Assembly (NCBI GenBank): GCA_963556495.2
Contig: OY747714.1
Coordinates: 52,782,541-52,846,540 of the forward strand
From: Valencia hispanica
Lineage: Eukaryota > Chordata > Actinopteri > Cyprinodontiformes > Valenciidae
Length of the DNA: 64,000 nt
Direction: 5' to 3'
The notes beneath the pieces were generated by a model. That model did not search any database. It was not told the DNA's origin and saw nothing but the letters and a program-made list of their open reading frames with translations. The position numbers and the translations under genes are program-made. Positions 25,001 to 41,420 of this stretch are shown here, one piece after another; position 1 is the first letter of the stretch, and every line of letters starts with the position of its first letter.

Positions 25001-28000
25001 TGAATAAAACTTTAATAACCTGACCTCTGAGATGTGATTAATACTTTAATAACCTGACCTCTGAGATGTGAATAAAACTTTAATAACCTGACCTCTGATA
25101 TGTGAATAAAACTTTAATAACCTGACCTCTGATATGTGAATAAAACTTTAATAACCTGACCTCTGATATGTGATTAATACTTTAATAACCTGACCTCTGA
25201 TATGTGATTAATACTTTAATAACCTGACCTCTGATATGTGATTAATACTTTAATAACCTGACCTCTGATATGTGAATAAAACTTTAATAACCTGACCTCT
25301 GATATGTGAATAAAACTTTAATAACCTGACCTCTGATATGTGATTAATACTTTAATAACCTGACCTCTGATATGTGAATAAAACTTTAATAACCTGACCT
25401 CTGATATGTGATTAATACTTTAATAACCTGACCTCTGATATGTGAATAAAACTTTAATAACCTGACCTCTGATATGTGAATAAAACTTTAATAACCTGAC
25501 CTCTGATATGTGAATAAAACTTTAATAACCTGACCTCTGATATGTGAATAAAACTTTAATAACCTGACCTCTGATATGTGATTAATACTTTAATAACCTG
25601 ACCTCTGATATGTGAATAATACTTTAATAACCTGACCTCTGATATGTGAATAAAACTTTAATAACCTGACCTCTGATATGTGAATAATATTTTAATAACC
25701 TGACCTCTGATATGTGAATAAAACCTCTGATTTGTGAATAAAACGTTAATAACCTGACCTCTGATATGTGAATAATATTTTAATAACCTGACCTCTGATA
25801 TGTGATTAATACTTTAATAACCTGACCTCTGATATGTGAATAAAACTTTAATAACCTGACCTCTGATATGTGAATAAAACTTTAATGACCTGACCTCTGA
25901 TATGTGATTAATACTTTAATAACCTGACCCCTGATATGTGATTTATACTTTAATAACCTGACCTCTGATATGTGAATAAAACCTCTGATTTGTGAATAAA
26001 ACGTTAATAACCTGACCTCTGAGATGTGAATAAAACTTTAATAACCTGACCTCTGATATGTGATTAATACTTTAATAACCTGACCTCTGATATGTGATTA
26101 ATACTTTAATAACCTGACCTCTGATATGTGATTAATACTTTAATAACCTGACCTCTGATATGTGAATAAAACTTTAATAACCTGACCTCTGAGATGTGAA
26201 TAAAACTTTAATAACCTGACCTCTGATATGTGATTAATACTTTAATAACCTGACCTCTGAGATGTGAATAAAACTTTAATAACCTGACCTCTGATATGTG
26301 AATAAAACTTTAATAACCTGACCTCTGAGATGTGAATAAAACTTTAATAACCTGACCTCTGATATGTGATTAATACTTTAATAACCTGACCTCTGATATG
26401 TGATTAATACTTTAATAACCTGACCTCTGATATGTGATTAATACTTTAATAACCTGACCTCTGATATGTGAATAAAACTTTAATAACCTGACCTCTGAGA
26501 TGTGATTAATACTTTAATAACCTGACCTCTGATATGTGAATAAAACTTTAATGACCTGACCTCTGATATGTGATTAATACTTTAATAACCTGACCTCTGA
26601 CATGTGATTAATACTTTAATAACCTGACCTCTGATATGTGATTAATACTTTAATAACCTGACCTCTGATATGTGATTAATACTTTAATAACCTGACCTCT
26701 GATATGTGAATAAAACTTTAATAACCTGACCTCTGATATGTGAATAAAACTTTAATAACCTGACCTCTGATATGTGAATAAAACTTTAATAACCTGACCT
26801 CTGATATGTGAATAAAACTTTAATAACCTGACCTCTGATATGTGAATAAAACTTTAATAACCTGACCTCTGATATGTGAATAAAACTTTAATAACCTGAC
26901 CTCTGATATGTGATTAATACTTTAATAACCTGACCTCTGATATGTGAATAATACTTTAATAACCTGACCTCTGATATGTGAATAAAACTTTAATAACCTG
27001 ACCTCTGATATGTGAATAATATTTTAATAACCTGACCTCTGATATGTGAATAAAACCTCTGATTTGTGAATAAAACGTTAATAACCTGACCTCTGATATG
27101 TGAATAATATTTTAATAACCTGACCTCTGATATGTGATTAATACTTTAATAACCTGACCTCTGATATGTGAATAAAACTTTAATAACCTGACCTCTGATA
27201 TGTGAATAAAACTTTAATGACCTGACCTCTGATATGTGATTAATACTTTAATAACCTGACCCCTGATATGTGATTTATACTTTAATAACCTGACCTCTGA
27301 TATGTGAATAAAACCTCTGATTTGTGAATAAAACGTTAATAACCTGACCTCTGAGATGTGAATAAAACTTTAATAACCTGACCTCTGATATGTGAATAAA
27401 ACTTTAATAACCTGACCTCTGATATGTGATTAATACTTTAATAACCTGACCTCTGATATGTGAATAAAACTTTAATAACCTGACCTCTGATATGTGATTA
27501 ATACTTTAATAACCTGACCTCTGATATGTGATTAATACTTTAATAACCTGACCTCTGATATGTGAATAATACTTTAATAACCTGACCTCTGATATGTGAA
27601 TAATACTTTAATAACCTGACCTCTGATATGTGAATAAAACTTTAATAACCTGACCTCTGATATGTGATTAATACTTTAATAACCTGACCCCTGATATGTG
27701 ATTAATACTTTAATAACCTGACCTCTGATATGTGAATAATACTTTAATAACCTGACCTCTGATATGTGAATAATACTTTAATAACCTGACCTCTGATATG
27801 TGAATAAAACTTTAATAACCTGACCTCTGATATGTGAATAATATTTTAATAACCTGACCTCTGATATGTGATTAATACTTTAATAACCTGACCTCTGATA
27901 TGTGAATAAAACCTCTGAGATGTGATTAATACTTTAATAACCTGACCTCTGATATGTGAATAAAACTTTAATGACCTGACCTCTGATATGTGATTAATAC

Positions 28001-31000
28001 TTTAATAACCTGACCTCTGATATGTGAATAAAACGTTAATAACCTGACCTCTGATATGTGAATAAAACTTTAATGACCTGACCTCTGATATGTGATTAAT
28101 ACTTTAATAACCTGACCTCTGATATGTGATTAATACTTTAATAACCTGACCTCTGATATGTGAATAAAACTTTAATAACCTGACCTCTGATATGTGAATA
28201 AAACTTTAATAACCTGACCTCTGAGATGTGATTAAAACTTTAATAACCTGACCTCTGAGATGTGATTAATACTTTAATAACCTGACCTCTGATATGTGAA
28301 TAAAACTTTAATAACCTGACCTCTGAGATGTGATTAATACTTTAATAACCTGACCTCTGATATGTGAATAAAACTTTAATAACCTGACCTCTGATATGTG
28401 ATTAATACTTTAATAACCTGACCTCTGAGATGTGATTAATACTTTAATAACCTGACCTCTGATATGTGAATAAAACTTTAATAACCTGACCTCTGAGATG
28501 TGATTAATACTTTAATAACCTGACCTCTGAGATGTGATTAATACTTTAATAACCTGACCTCTGATATGTGAATAAAACTTTAATAACCTGACCTCTGATA
28601 TGTGATTAATACTTTAATAACCTGACCTCTGAGATGTGATTAATACTTTAATAACCTGACCTCTGATATGTGAATAAAACTTTAATAACCTGACCTCTGA
28701 GATGTGATTAATACTTTAATAACCTGACCTCTGATATGTGAATAAAACTTTAATAACCTGACCTCTGATATGTGATTAATACTTTAATAACCTGACCTCT
28801 GAGATGTGATTAAAACTTTAATAACCTGACCTCTGAGATGTGATTAATACTTTAATAACCTGACCTCTGATATGTGATTAATACTTTAATAACCTGACCT
28901 CTGATATGTGATTAATACTTTAATAACCTGACCTCTGATATGTGAATAAAACTTTAATAACCTGACCTCTGAGATGTGATTAATACTTTAATAACCTGAC
29001 CTCTGATATGTGAATAAAACTTTAATGACCTGACCTCTGATATGTGATTAATACTTTAATAACCTGACCTCTGACATGTGATTAATACTTTAATAACCTG
29101 ACCTCTGATATGTGATTAATACTTTAATAACCTGACCTCTGACATGTGATTAATACTTTAATAACCTGACCTCTGATATGTGAATAATACTTTAATAACC
29201 TGACCTCTGATATGTGAATAATACTTTAATAACCTGACCACTGATATGTGATTAATACTTTAATAACCTGACCTCTGATATGTGATTAATACTTTAATAA
29301 CCTGACCACTGATATGTGATTAATACTTTAATAACCTGACCTCTGATATGTGATTAATACTTTAATAACCTGACCTCTGATATGTGAATAATACTTTAAT
29401 AACCTGACCTCTGATATGTGAATAATACTTTAATAACCTGACCTCTGATATGTGAATAAAACTTTAATAACCTGACCTCTGATATGTGATTAATACTTTA
29501 ATAACCTGACCTCTGATATGTGAATAAAACCTCTGATTTGTGAATAAAACGTTAATAACCTGACCTCTGATATGTGATTAAAACTTTAATAACCTGACCT
29601 CTGAGATGTGAATAAAACTTTAATAACCTGACCTCTGATTTGTGAATAAAACTTTAATAACCTGACCTCTGAGATGTGATTAATACTTTAATAACCTGAC
29701 CTCTGATATGTGATTAATACTTTAATAACCTGACCTCTGATATGTGATTAAAACTTTAATAACCTGACCTCTGATATGTGAATAAAACTTTAATAACCTG
29801 ACCTCTGATATGTGATTAATACTTTAATAACCTGACCTCTGATATGTGATTAAAACTTTAATAACCTGACCTCTGATATGTGAATAAAACTTTAATAACC
29901 TGACCTCTGATATGTGATTAATACTTTAATAACCTGACCTCTGATATGTGAATAAAACTTTAATAACCTGACCTCTGATATGTGAATAATACTTTAATAA
30001 CCTGACCTCTGATATGTGAATAAAACTTTAATAACCTGACCTCTGATATGTGATTAATACTTTAATAACCTGACCCCTGATATGTGATTAATACTTTAAT
30101 AACCTGACCTCTGATATGTGATTAATACTTTAATAACCTGACCTCTGATATGTGAATAAAACTTTAATAACCTGACCTCTGATATGTGATTAATACTTTA
30201 ATAACCTGACCTCTGATATGTGAATAAAACTTTAATAACCTGACCTCTGATATGTGAATAATACTTTAATAACCTGACCTCTGATATGTGAATAAAACTT
30301 TAATAACCTGACCTCTGATATGTGAATAATACTTTAATAACCTGACCTCTGATATGTGAATAATACTTTAATAACCTGACCTCTGATATGTGAATAAAAC
30401 TTTAATAACCTGACCTCTGATATGTGATTAAAACTTTAATAACCTGACCTCTGATATGTGAATAATATTTTAATAACCTGACCTCTGATATGTGATTAAA
30501 ACTTTAATAACCTGACCTCTGATATGTGAATAATACTTTAATAACCTGACCTCTGATATGTGAATAAAACTTTAATAACCTGACCTCTGATATGTGAATA
30601 AAACTTTAATAACCTGACCTCTGAGATGTGATTAATACTTTAATAACCTGACCTCTGATATGTGAATAAAACTTTAATGACCTGACCTCTGATATGTGAT
30701 TAATACTTTAATAACCTGACCTCTGATATGTGATTAATACTTTAATAACCTGACCTCTGATATGTGAATAAAACTTTAATAACCTGACCTCTGAGATGTG
30801 ATTAAAACTTTAATAACCTGACCTCTGATATGTGATTAATACTTTAATAACCTGACCTCTGATATGTGAATAAAACTTTAATTACCTGACCTCTGAGATG
30901 TGATTAAAACTTTAATAACCTGACCTCTGATATGTGAATAATATTTTAATAACCTGACCTCTGATATGTGAATAATACTTTAATAACCTGACCTCTGAGA

Positions 31001-34000
31001 TGTGATTAATACTTTAATAACCTGACCTCTGATATGTGAATAAAACTTTAATAACCTGACCTCTGAGATGTGATTAATACTTTAATAACCTGACCTCTGA
31101 TATGTGATTAATACTTTAATAACCTGACCTCTGATATGTGAATAAAACTTTAATAACCTGACCTCTGATTTGTGAATAAAACTTTAATAACCTGACCTCT
31201 GATATGTGATTAATACTTTAATAACCTGACCTCTGATATGTGATTAATACTTTAATAACCTGACCTCTGATATGTGAATAAAACTTTAATAACCTGACCT
31301 CTGAGATGTGAATAAAACTTTAATAACCTGACCTCTGATATGTGAATAAAACTTTAATAACCTGACCTCTGATATGTGAATAAAACTTTAATAACCTGAC
31401 ATCTGAGATGTGATTAATACTTTAATAACCTGACCTCTGATATGTGAATAAAACTTTAATGACCTGACCTCTGATATGTGATTAATACTTTAATAACCTG
31501 ACCTCTGATATGTGATTAATACTTTAATAACCTGACCTCTGATATGTGAATAAAACTTTAATAACCTGACCTCTGAGATGTGATTAAAACTTTAATAACC
31601 TGACCTCTGATATGTGAATAAAACTTTAATAACCTGACCTCTGATATGTGATTAATACTTTAATAACCTGACCTCTGAGATGTGATTAATACTTTAATAA
31701 CCTGACCTCTGATATGTGAATAATACTTTAATAACCTGACCTCTGATATGTGAATAATACTTTAATAACCTGACCTCTGATATGTGAATAAAACTTTAAT
31801 AACCTGACCTCTGATATGTGATTAAAACTTTAATAACCTGACCTCTGATATGTGATTAATACTTTAATAACCTGACCTCTGACATGTGATTAATACTTTA
31901 ATAACCTGACCTCTGATATGTGATTAATACTTTAATAACCTGACCCCTGATATGTGATTAATACTTTAATAACCTGACCTCTGAGATGTGATTAATACTT
32001 TAATAACCTGACCTCTGATATGTGATTAATACTTTAATAACCTGACCTCTGACATGTGATTAATACTTTAATAACCTGACCTCTGAGATGTGATTAATAC
32101 TTTAATAACCTGACCCCTGATATGTGATTAATACTTTAATAACCTGACCTCTGAGATGTGATTAATACTTTAATAACCTGACCTCTGATATGTGATTAAT
32201 ACTTTAATAACCTGACCTCTGAGATGTGATTAATACTTTAATAACCTGACCCCTGATATGTGATTAATACTTTAATAACCTGACCTCTGAGATGTGATTA
32301 ATACTTTAATAACCTGACCCCTGATATGTGATTAATACTTTAATAACCTGACCTCTTATATGTGATTAATACTTTAATAACCTGACCTCTGATATGTGAA
32401 TAATACTTTAATAACCTGACCTCTGATATGTGATTAATACTTTAATAACCTGACCCCTGATATGTGATTAATACTTTAATAACCTGACCTCTGATATGTG
32501 ATTAATACTTTAATAACCTGACCCCTGATATGTGATTAATACTTTAATAACCTGACCTCTGATATGTGATTAATACTTTAATAACCTGACCTCTGATATG
32601 TGAATAAAACTTTAATAACCTGACCTCTGATATGTGAATAATACTTTAATAACCTGACCTCTGATATGTGATTAATACTTTAATAACCTGACCTCTGATA
32701 TGTGATTAATACTTTAATAACCTGACCTCTGATATGTGATTAATACTTTAATAACCTGACCTCTGATATGTGATTAATACTTTAATAACCTGACCTCTGA
32801 TACGTGAATAAAACTTTAATAACCTGACCTCTGATATGTGATTAATACTTTAATAACCTGACCTCTGATATGTGAATAAAACTTTAATAACCTGACCTCT
32901 GATATGTGAATAAAACTTTAATAACCTGACCTCTGATACGTGAATAAAACTTTAATAACCTGACCTCTGATATGTGATTAATACTTTAATAACCTGACCT
33001 CTGATATGTGAATAAAACTTTAATAACCTGACCTCTGATATGTGATTAATACTTTAAAAACCTGACCTCTGATATGTGAATAAAACTTTAATAACCTGAC
33101 CTCTGATATGTGATTAATACTTTAATAACCTGACCTCTGATTTGTGAATAAAACTTTAATAACCTGACCTCTGATATGTGATTAAAACTTTAATAACCTG
33201 ACCTCTGATATGTGATTAATACTTTAATAACCTGACCTCTGATATGTGAATAAAACTTTAATAACCTGACCTCTGATTTGTGAATAAAACTTTAATAACC
33301 TGACCTCTGATATGTGATTAATACTTTAATAACCTGACCTCTGATATGTGATTAATACTTTAATAACCTGACCTCTGATATGTGAATAAAACTTTAATAA
33401 CCTGACCTCTGAGATGTGAATAAAACTTTAATAACCTGACCTCTGATATGTGAATAAAACTTTAATAACCTGACCTCTGATATGTGAATAAAACTTTAAT
33501 AACCTGACATCTGAGATGTGATTAATACTTTAATAACCTGACCTCTGATATGTGAATAAAACTTTAATGACCTGACCTCTGATATGTGATTAATACTTTA
33601 ATAACCTGACCTCTGATATGTGATTAATACTTTAATAACCTGACCTCTGATATGTGAATAAAACTTTAATAACCTGACCTCTGAGATGTGATTAAAACTT
33701 TAATAACCTGACCTCTGATATGTGAATAAAACTTTAATAACCTGACCTCTGATATGTGATTAATACTTTAATAACCTGACCTCTGAGATGTGATTAATAC
33801 TTTAATAACCTGACCTCTGATATGTGAATAAAACTTTAATAACCTGACCTCTGATATGTGAATAAAACTTTAATAACCTGACCTCTGATATGTGATTAAT
33901 ACTTTAATAACCTGACCTCTGATATGTGATTAATACTTTAATAACCTGACCTCTGATATGTGATTAATACTTTAATAACCAGACAACTGATATGTGAATA

Positions 34001-37000
34001 AAACTTTAATAACCTGACCTCTGATACGTGATTAATACTTTAATAACCTGACCTCTGATATGTGATTAATACTTTAATAACCTGACCTCTGATATGTGAA
34101 TAAAACCTCTGATATGTGAATAAAACTTTAATAACCTGACCTCTGATATGTGAATAAAACTTTAATAACCTGACCTCTGATATGTGAATAAAACCTCTGA
34201 TATGTGAATAAAACTTTAATAACCTGACCTCTGATATGTGAATAAAACTTTAATAACCTGACCTCTGATATGTGAATAAAACTTTAATAACCTGACCTCT
34301 GATATGTGAATAAAACTTTAATAACCTGACCTCTGATATGTGATTAATACTTTAATAACCTGACCTCTGATATGTGAATAAAACTTTAATAACCTGACCT
34401 CTGATATGTGAATAATACTTTAATAACCTGACCTCTGATATGTGATTAATACTTTAATAACCTGACCTCTGATATGTGATTAATACTTTAATAACCTGAC
34501 CTCTGATATGTGATTAATACTTTAATAACCAGACCTCTGATATGTGAATAAAACTTTAATAACCTGACCTCTGATACGTGATTAATACTTTAATAACCTG
34601 ACCTCTGATATGTGAATAAAACCTCTGATTTGTGAATAAAACCTCTGATATGTGATTAATACTTTAATAACCTGACCTCTGATATGTGATTAATACTTTA
34701 ATAACCTGACCTCTGATATGTGAATAAAACTTTAATAACCTGACCTCTGATATGTGAATAAAACTTTAATAACCTGACCTCTGATATGTGATTATAACTT
34801 TAATAACCTGACCTCTGATTTGTGAATAAAACTTTAATAACCTGACCTCTGATTTGTGAATAAAACTTTAATAACCTGACCTCTGATATGTGATTATAAC
34901 TTTAATAACCTGACTTCTGATATGTGATTAATACTTTAATAACCTGACCTCTGATATGTGATTAATACTTTAATAACCTGACCTCTGATTTGTGAATAAA
35001 ACTTTAATAACCTGACTTCTGATATGTGATTAAAACTTTAATAACCTGACCTCTGATATGTGAATAAAACTTTAATAACCTGACCTCTGATATGTGAATA
35101 AAACTTTAATAACCTGACCTCTGATATATGATTAATACTTTAATAACCTGACCTCTGATATGTGATTAATACTTTAATAACCTGACCTCTGATATGTGAA
35201 TAAAACTTTAATAACCTGACCTCTGATATGTGATTAATACTTTAATAACCTGACCTCTGATATGTGATTAATACTTTAATAACCTGACCTCTGATATGTG
35301 AATAAAACTTTAATAACCTGACCTCTGATATGTGATTAATACTTTAATAACCTGACCTCTGATATGTGATTAATACTTTAATAACCTGACCTCTGATATG
35401 TGAATAAAACCTCTGATTTGTGAATAAAACCTCTGATTTGTGAATAAAACCTCTGATTTGTGAATAATACTTTAATAACCTGACCTCTGATATGTGAATA
35501 AAACCTCTGATTTGTGAATAAAACCTCTGATTTGTGAATAAAACCTCTGATTTGTGAATAATACTTTAATAACCTGACCTCTGATATGTGAATAAAACCT
35601 CTGATTTGTGAATAAAACCTCTGATATGTGAATAAAACCTCTGATTTGTGAATAATACTTTAATAACCTGACCTCTGATATGTGATTAATACTTTAATAA
35701 CCTGACCTCTGATATGTGATTAATACTTTAATAACCTGACCTCTGATATGTGAATAAAACCTCTGATTTGTGAATAAAACCTCTGATTTGTGAATAAAAC
35801 CTCTGATTTGTGAATAATACTTTAATAACCTGACCTCTGATATGTGAATAAAACCTCTGATTTGTGAATAAAACCTCTGATTTGTGAATAAAACCTCTGA
35901 TTTGTGAATAATACTTTAATAACCTGACCTCTGATATGTGATTAATACTTTAATAACCTGACCTATGATATGTGATTAATACTTTAATAACCTGACCTCT
36001 GATATGTGATTAATACTTTAATTACCTGACCTATGATATGTGATTAATACTTTAATAACCTGACCTCTGATATGTGATTAATACTTTAATTACCTGACCT
36101 CTGATATGTGATTAATACTTTAATAACCTGACCTATGATATGTGATTAATACTTTAATAACCTGACCTCTGATATGTGATTAATACTTTAATTACCTGAC
36201 CTCTGATATGTGATTAATACTTTAATAACCTGACCTCTGATATGTGATTAATACTTTAATAACCTGACCTCTGATATGTGAATAAAACTTTAATAACCTG
36301 ACCTCTGATATGTGAATAAAACTTTAATGACCTGACCTCTGATATGTGAATAATACTTTAATAACCTGACCTCTGAGATGTGAATAAAACTTTAATAACC
36401 TGACCTCTGAGATGTGAATAAAACTTTAATAACCTGACCTCTGATTTGTGAATAAAACTTTAATAACCTGACCTCTGATTTGTGAATAAAACTTTAATAA
36501 CCTGACCTCTGATTTGTGAATAAAACTTTAATAACCTGACCTCTGATTTGTGAATAAAACTTTAATAACCTGACCTCTGATATGTGATTAATACTTTAAT
36601 AACCTGACCTCTGATATGTGATTAATACTTTAATAACCTGACCTCTGATATGTGATTAATACTTTAATAACCTGACCTCTGATATGTGATTAATACTTTA
36701 ATAACCTGACCTCTGATATGTGAATAAAACTTTAATAACCTGACCTCTGATATGTGAATAAAACTTTAATGACCTGACCTCTGATATGTGAATAAAACTT
36801 TAATGACCTGACCTCTGATATGTGATTAAAACTTTAATAACCTGACCTCTGATATGTGAATAATACTTTAATAACCTGACCTCTGATATGTGAATAAAAC
36901 TTTAATAACCTGACCTCTGATTTGTGAATAAAACTTTAATAACCTGACCTCTGATTTGTGAATAAAACTTTAATAACCTGACCTCTGATATGTGATTAAT

Positions 37001-40000
37001 ACTTTAATAACCTGACCTCTGATATGTGAATAAAACTTTAATAACCTGACCTCTGATATGTGATTAATACTTTAATAACCTGACCTCTGATATGTGATTA
37101 ATACTTTAATAACCTGACCTCTGATTTGTGAATAAAACTTTAATAACCTGACCTCTGATATGTGATTAATACTTTAATAACCTGACCTCTGATATGTGAT
37201 TAATACTTTAATAACCTGACCTCTGATATGTGATTAATACTTTAATAACCTGACCTCTGATATGTGATTAATACTTTAATAACCTGACCTCTGATATGTG
37301 AATAAAACTTTAATAACCTGACCTCTGATATGTGAATAAAACTTTAATGACCTGACCTCTGATATGTGAATAAAACTTTAATAACCTGACCTCTGATATG
37401 TGATTAAAACTTTAATAACCTGACCTCTGATATGTGAATAATACTTTAATAACCTGACCTCTGATATGTGAATAAAACTTTAATAACCTGACCTCTGATT
37501 TGTGAATAAAACTTTAATAACCTGACCTCTGATATGTGATTAATACTTTAATAACCTGACCTCTGATATGTGAATAAAACTTTAATAACCTGACCTCTGA
37601 TATGTGATTAATACTTTAATAACCTGACCTCTGATATGTGATTAATACTTTAATAACCTGACCTCTGATATGTGATTAAAACTTTAATAACCTGACCTCT
37701 GATATGTGATTAATACTTTAATAACCTGACCTCTGATATGTGATTAATACTTTAATAACCTGACCTCTGATATGTGATTAATACTTTAATGACCTGACCT
37801 CTGATATGTGATTAATACTTTAATAACCTGACCTCTGATATGTGAATAAAACCTCTGATTTGTGAATAAAACTTTAATAACCTGACCTCTGATATGTGAT
37901 TAAAACTTTAATAACCTGACCTCTGATATGTGATTAATACTTTAATAACCTGACCTCTGATATGTGATTAATACTTTAATAACCTGACCTCTGATATGTG
38001 AATAAAACTTTAATAACCTGACCTCTGATATGTGAATAAAACTTTAATAACCTGACCTCTGATATGTGATTAATACTTTAATAACCTGACCTCTGATATG
38101 TGATTAATACTTTAATAACCTGACCTCTGATATGTGATTAAAACTTTAATAACCTGACCTCTGATATGTGAATAAAACTTTAATAACCTGACCTCTGATA
38201 TGTGAATAAAACTTTAATAACCTGACCTCTGATATGTGATTAATACTTTAATAACCTGACCTCTGATATGTGATTAATACTTTAATAACCTGACCTTTGA
38301 TATGTGATTAATACTTTAATAACCTGACCTCTGATATGTGATTAATACTTTAATAACCTGACCTCTGATATGTGATTAATACTTTAATGACCTGACCTCT
38401 GATATGTGATTAATACTTTAATAACCTGACCTCTGATATGTGAATAAAACCTCTGATTTGTGAATAAAACTTTAATAACCTGACCTCTGATATGTGATTA
38501 ATACTTTAATAACCTGACCTCTGATATGTGATTAAAACTTTAATAACCTGACCTCTGATATGTGATTAATACTTTAATAACCTGACCTCTGATATGTGAA
38601 TAAAACCTCTGATTTGTGAATAAAACTTTAATAACCTGACCTCTGATATGTGATTAATACTTTAATAACCTGACCTCTGATATGTGAATAAAACTTTAAT
38701 AACCTGACCTCTGATATGTGATTAATACTTTAATAACCTGACCTCTGATATGTGAATAAAACTTTAATAACCTGACCTCTGATATGTGATTAATACTTTA
38801 ATAACCTGACCTCTGATATGTGATTAATACTTTAATAACCTGACCTCTGATATGTGATTAAAACTTTAATAACCTGACCTCTGATATGTGAATAAAACTT
38901 TAATAACCTGACCTCTGATATGTGAATAAAACTTTAATAACCTGACCTCTGATATGTGAATAAAACTTTAATAACCTGACCTCTGATATGTGAATAAAAC
39001 TTTAATAACCTGACCTCTGATATGTGAATAAAACCTCTGATTTGTGAATAAAACTTTAATAACCTGACCTCTGATATGTGATTAATACTTTAATAACCTG
39101 ACCTCTGATATGTGAATAAAACTTTAATAACCTGACCTCTGATATGTGAATAAAACTTTAATAACCTGACCTCTGATATGTGAATAAAACTTTAATAACC
39201 TGACCTCTGATATGTGAATAAAACCTCTGATTTGTGAATAATACTTTAATAACCTGACCTCTGATATGTGATTAATACTTTAATAACCTGACCTCTGATA
39301 TGTGATTAATACTTTAATAACCTGACCTCTGATATGTGAATAAAACTTTAATAACCTGACCTCTGATATGTGATTAATACTTTAATAACCTGACCTCTGA
39401 TATGTGATTAATACTTTAATAACCTGACCTCTGATATGTGATTAAAACTTTAATAACCTGACCTCTGATATGTGAATAAAACTTTAATAACCTGACCTCT
39501 GATATGTGAATAAAACTTTAATAACCTGACCTCTGATATGTGATTAATACTTTAATAACCTGACCTCTGATATGTGATTAATACTTTAATAACCTGACCT
39601 CTGATATGTGATTAATACTTTAATAACCTGACCTCTGATATGTGAATAAAACCTCTGATTTGTGAATAAAACTTTAATAACCTGACCTCTGATATGTGAT
39701 TAATACTTTAATAACCTGACCTCTGATATGTGATTAATACTTTAATAACCTGACCTCTGATATGTGATTAAAACTTTAATAACCTGACCTCTGATATGTG
39801 ATTAAAACTTTAATAACCTGACCTCTGATATGTGATTAATACTTTAATAACCTGACCTCTGATATGTGATTAAAACTTTAATAACCTGACCTCTGATATG
39901 TGAATAAAACTTTAATAACCTGACCTCTGATATGTGAATAAAACTTTAATAACCTGACCTCTGATATGTGATTAAAACTTTAATAACCTGACCTCTGATA

Positions 40001-40799
40001 TGTGAATAAAACTTTAATAACCTGACCTCTGATATGTGAATAAAACTTTAATAACCTGACCTCTGATATGTGATTAATACTTTAATAACCTGACCTCTGA
40101 TATGTGATTAAAACTTTAATAACCTGACCTCTGATATGTGAATAAAACTTTAATAACCTGACCTCTGATATGTGAATAAAACTTTAATAACCTGACCTCT
40201 GATATGTGATTAATACTTTAATAACCTGACCTCTGATATGTGATTAAAACTTTAATAACCTGACCTCTGATATGTGATTAATACTTTAATAACCTGACCT
40301 CTGATATGGGATTAATACTTTAATAACCTGACCTCTGATATGTGAATAAAACTTTAATAACCTGACATCTGATATGTGAATAAAACTTTAATAACCTGAC
40401 CTCTGATATGTGATTAATACTTTAATAACCTGACCTCTGATATGTGATTAATACTTTAATAACCTGACCTCTGATATGGGATTAATACTTTAATAACCTG
40501 ACCTCTGATATGTGAATAAAACTTTAATAACCTGACCTCTGATATGTGAATAAAACTTTAATAACCTGACATCTGATATGTGAATAAAACTTTAATAACC
40601 TGACCTCTGATATGTGATTAAAACTTTAATAACCTGACCTCTGATATGTGAATAAAACTTTAATAACCTGACCTCTGAGATGTGAATAAAACTTTAATAA
40701 CCTGACCTCTGATATGTGAATAAAACTTTAATAACCTGACCTCTGATATGTGATTAATACTTTAATAACCTGACCTCTGATATGTGAATAAAACTTTAA

Positions 40800-41420
40800 T
40801 AACCTGACTTCTGATATGTGATTATAACTTTAATAACCTGACCTCTGATATGTGATTATAACTTTAATAACCTGACCTCTGATATGTGAATAAAACTTTA
40901 ATAACCTGACCTCTGAGATGTGAATAAAACTTTAATAACCTGACCTCTGATATGTGAATAAAACTTTAATAACCTGACCTCTGATATGTGATTAATACTT
41001 TAATAACCTGACCTCTGATATGTGAATAAAACTTTAATAACCTGACCTCTGATATGTGATTAATACTTTAATAACCTGACCTCTGATATGTGAATAAAAC
41101 TTTAGTAACCTGACTTCTGATATGTGATTATAACTTTAATAACCTGACCTCTGATATGTGATTATAACTTTAATAACCTGACCTCTGATATGTGAATAAA
41201 ACTTTAATAACCTGACCTCTGAGATGTGAATAAAACTTTAATAACCTGACCTCTGATATGTGAATAAAACTTTAATAACCTGACCTCTGATATGTGAATA
41301 AAACTTTAATAACCTGACCTCTGATATGTGATTAATACTTTAATAACCTGACCTCTGATATGTGAATAAAACTTTAATAACCTGACCTCTGATATGTGAT
41401 TAATACTTTAATAACCTGAC
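40800..41420. repeat. Higher-order repeat with 306-bp offset
   Basis: Two adjacent blocks begin with CTGACTTCTGATATG and GATTATAAC monomers (40807 and 41113) and then follow the same variant order. The offset of 306 bp is 9 monomers. Confidence 0.7.
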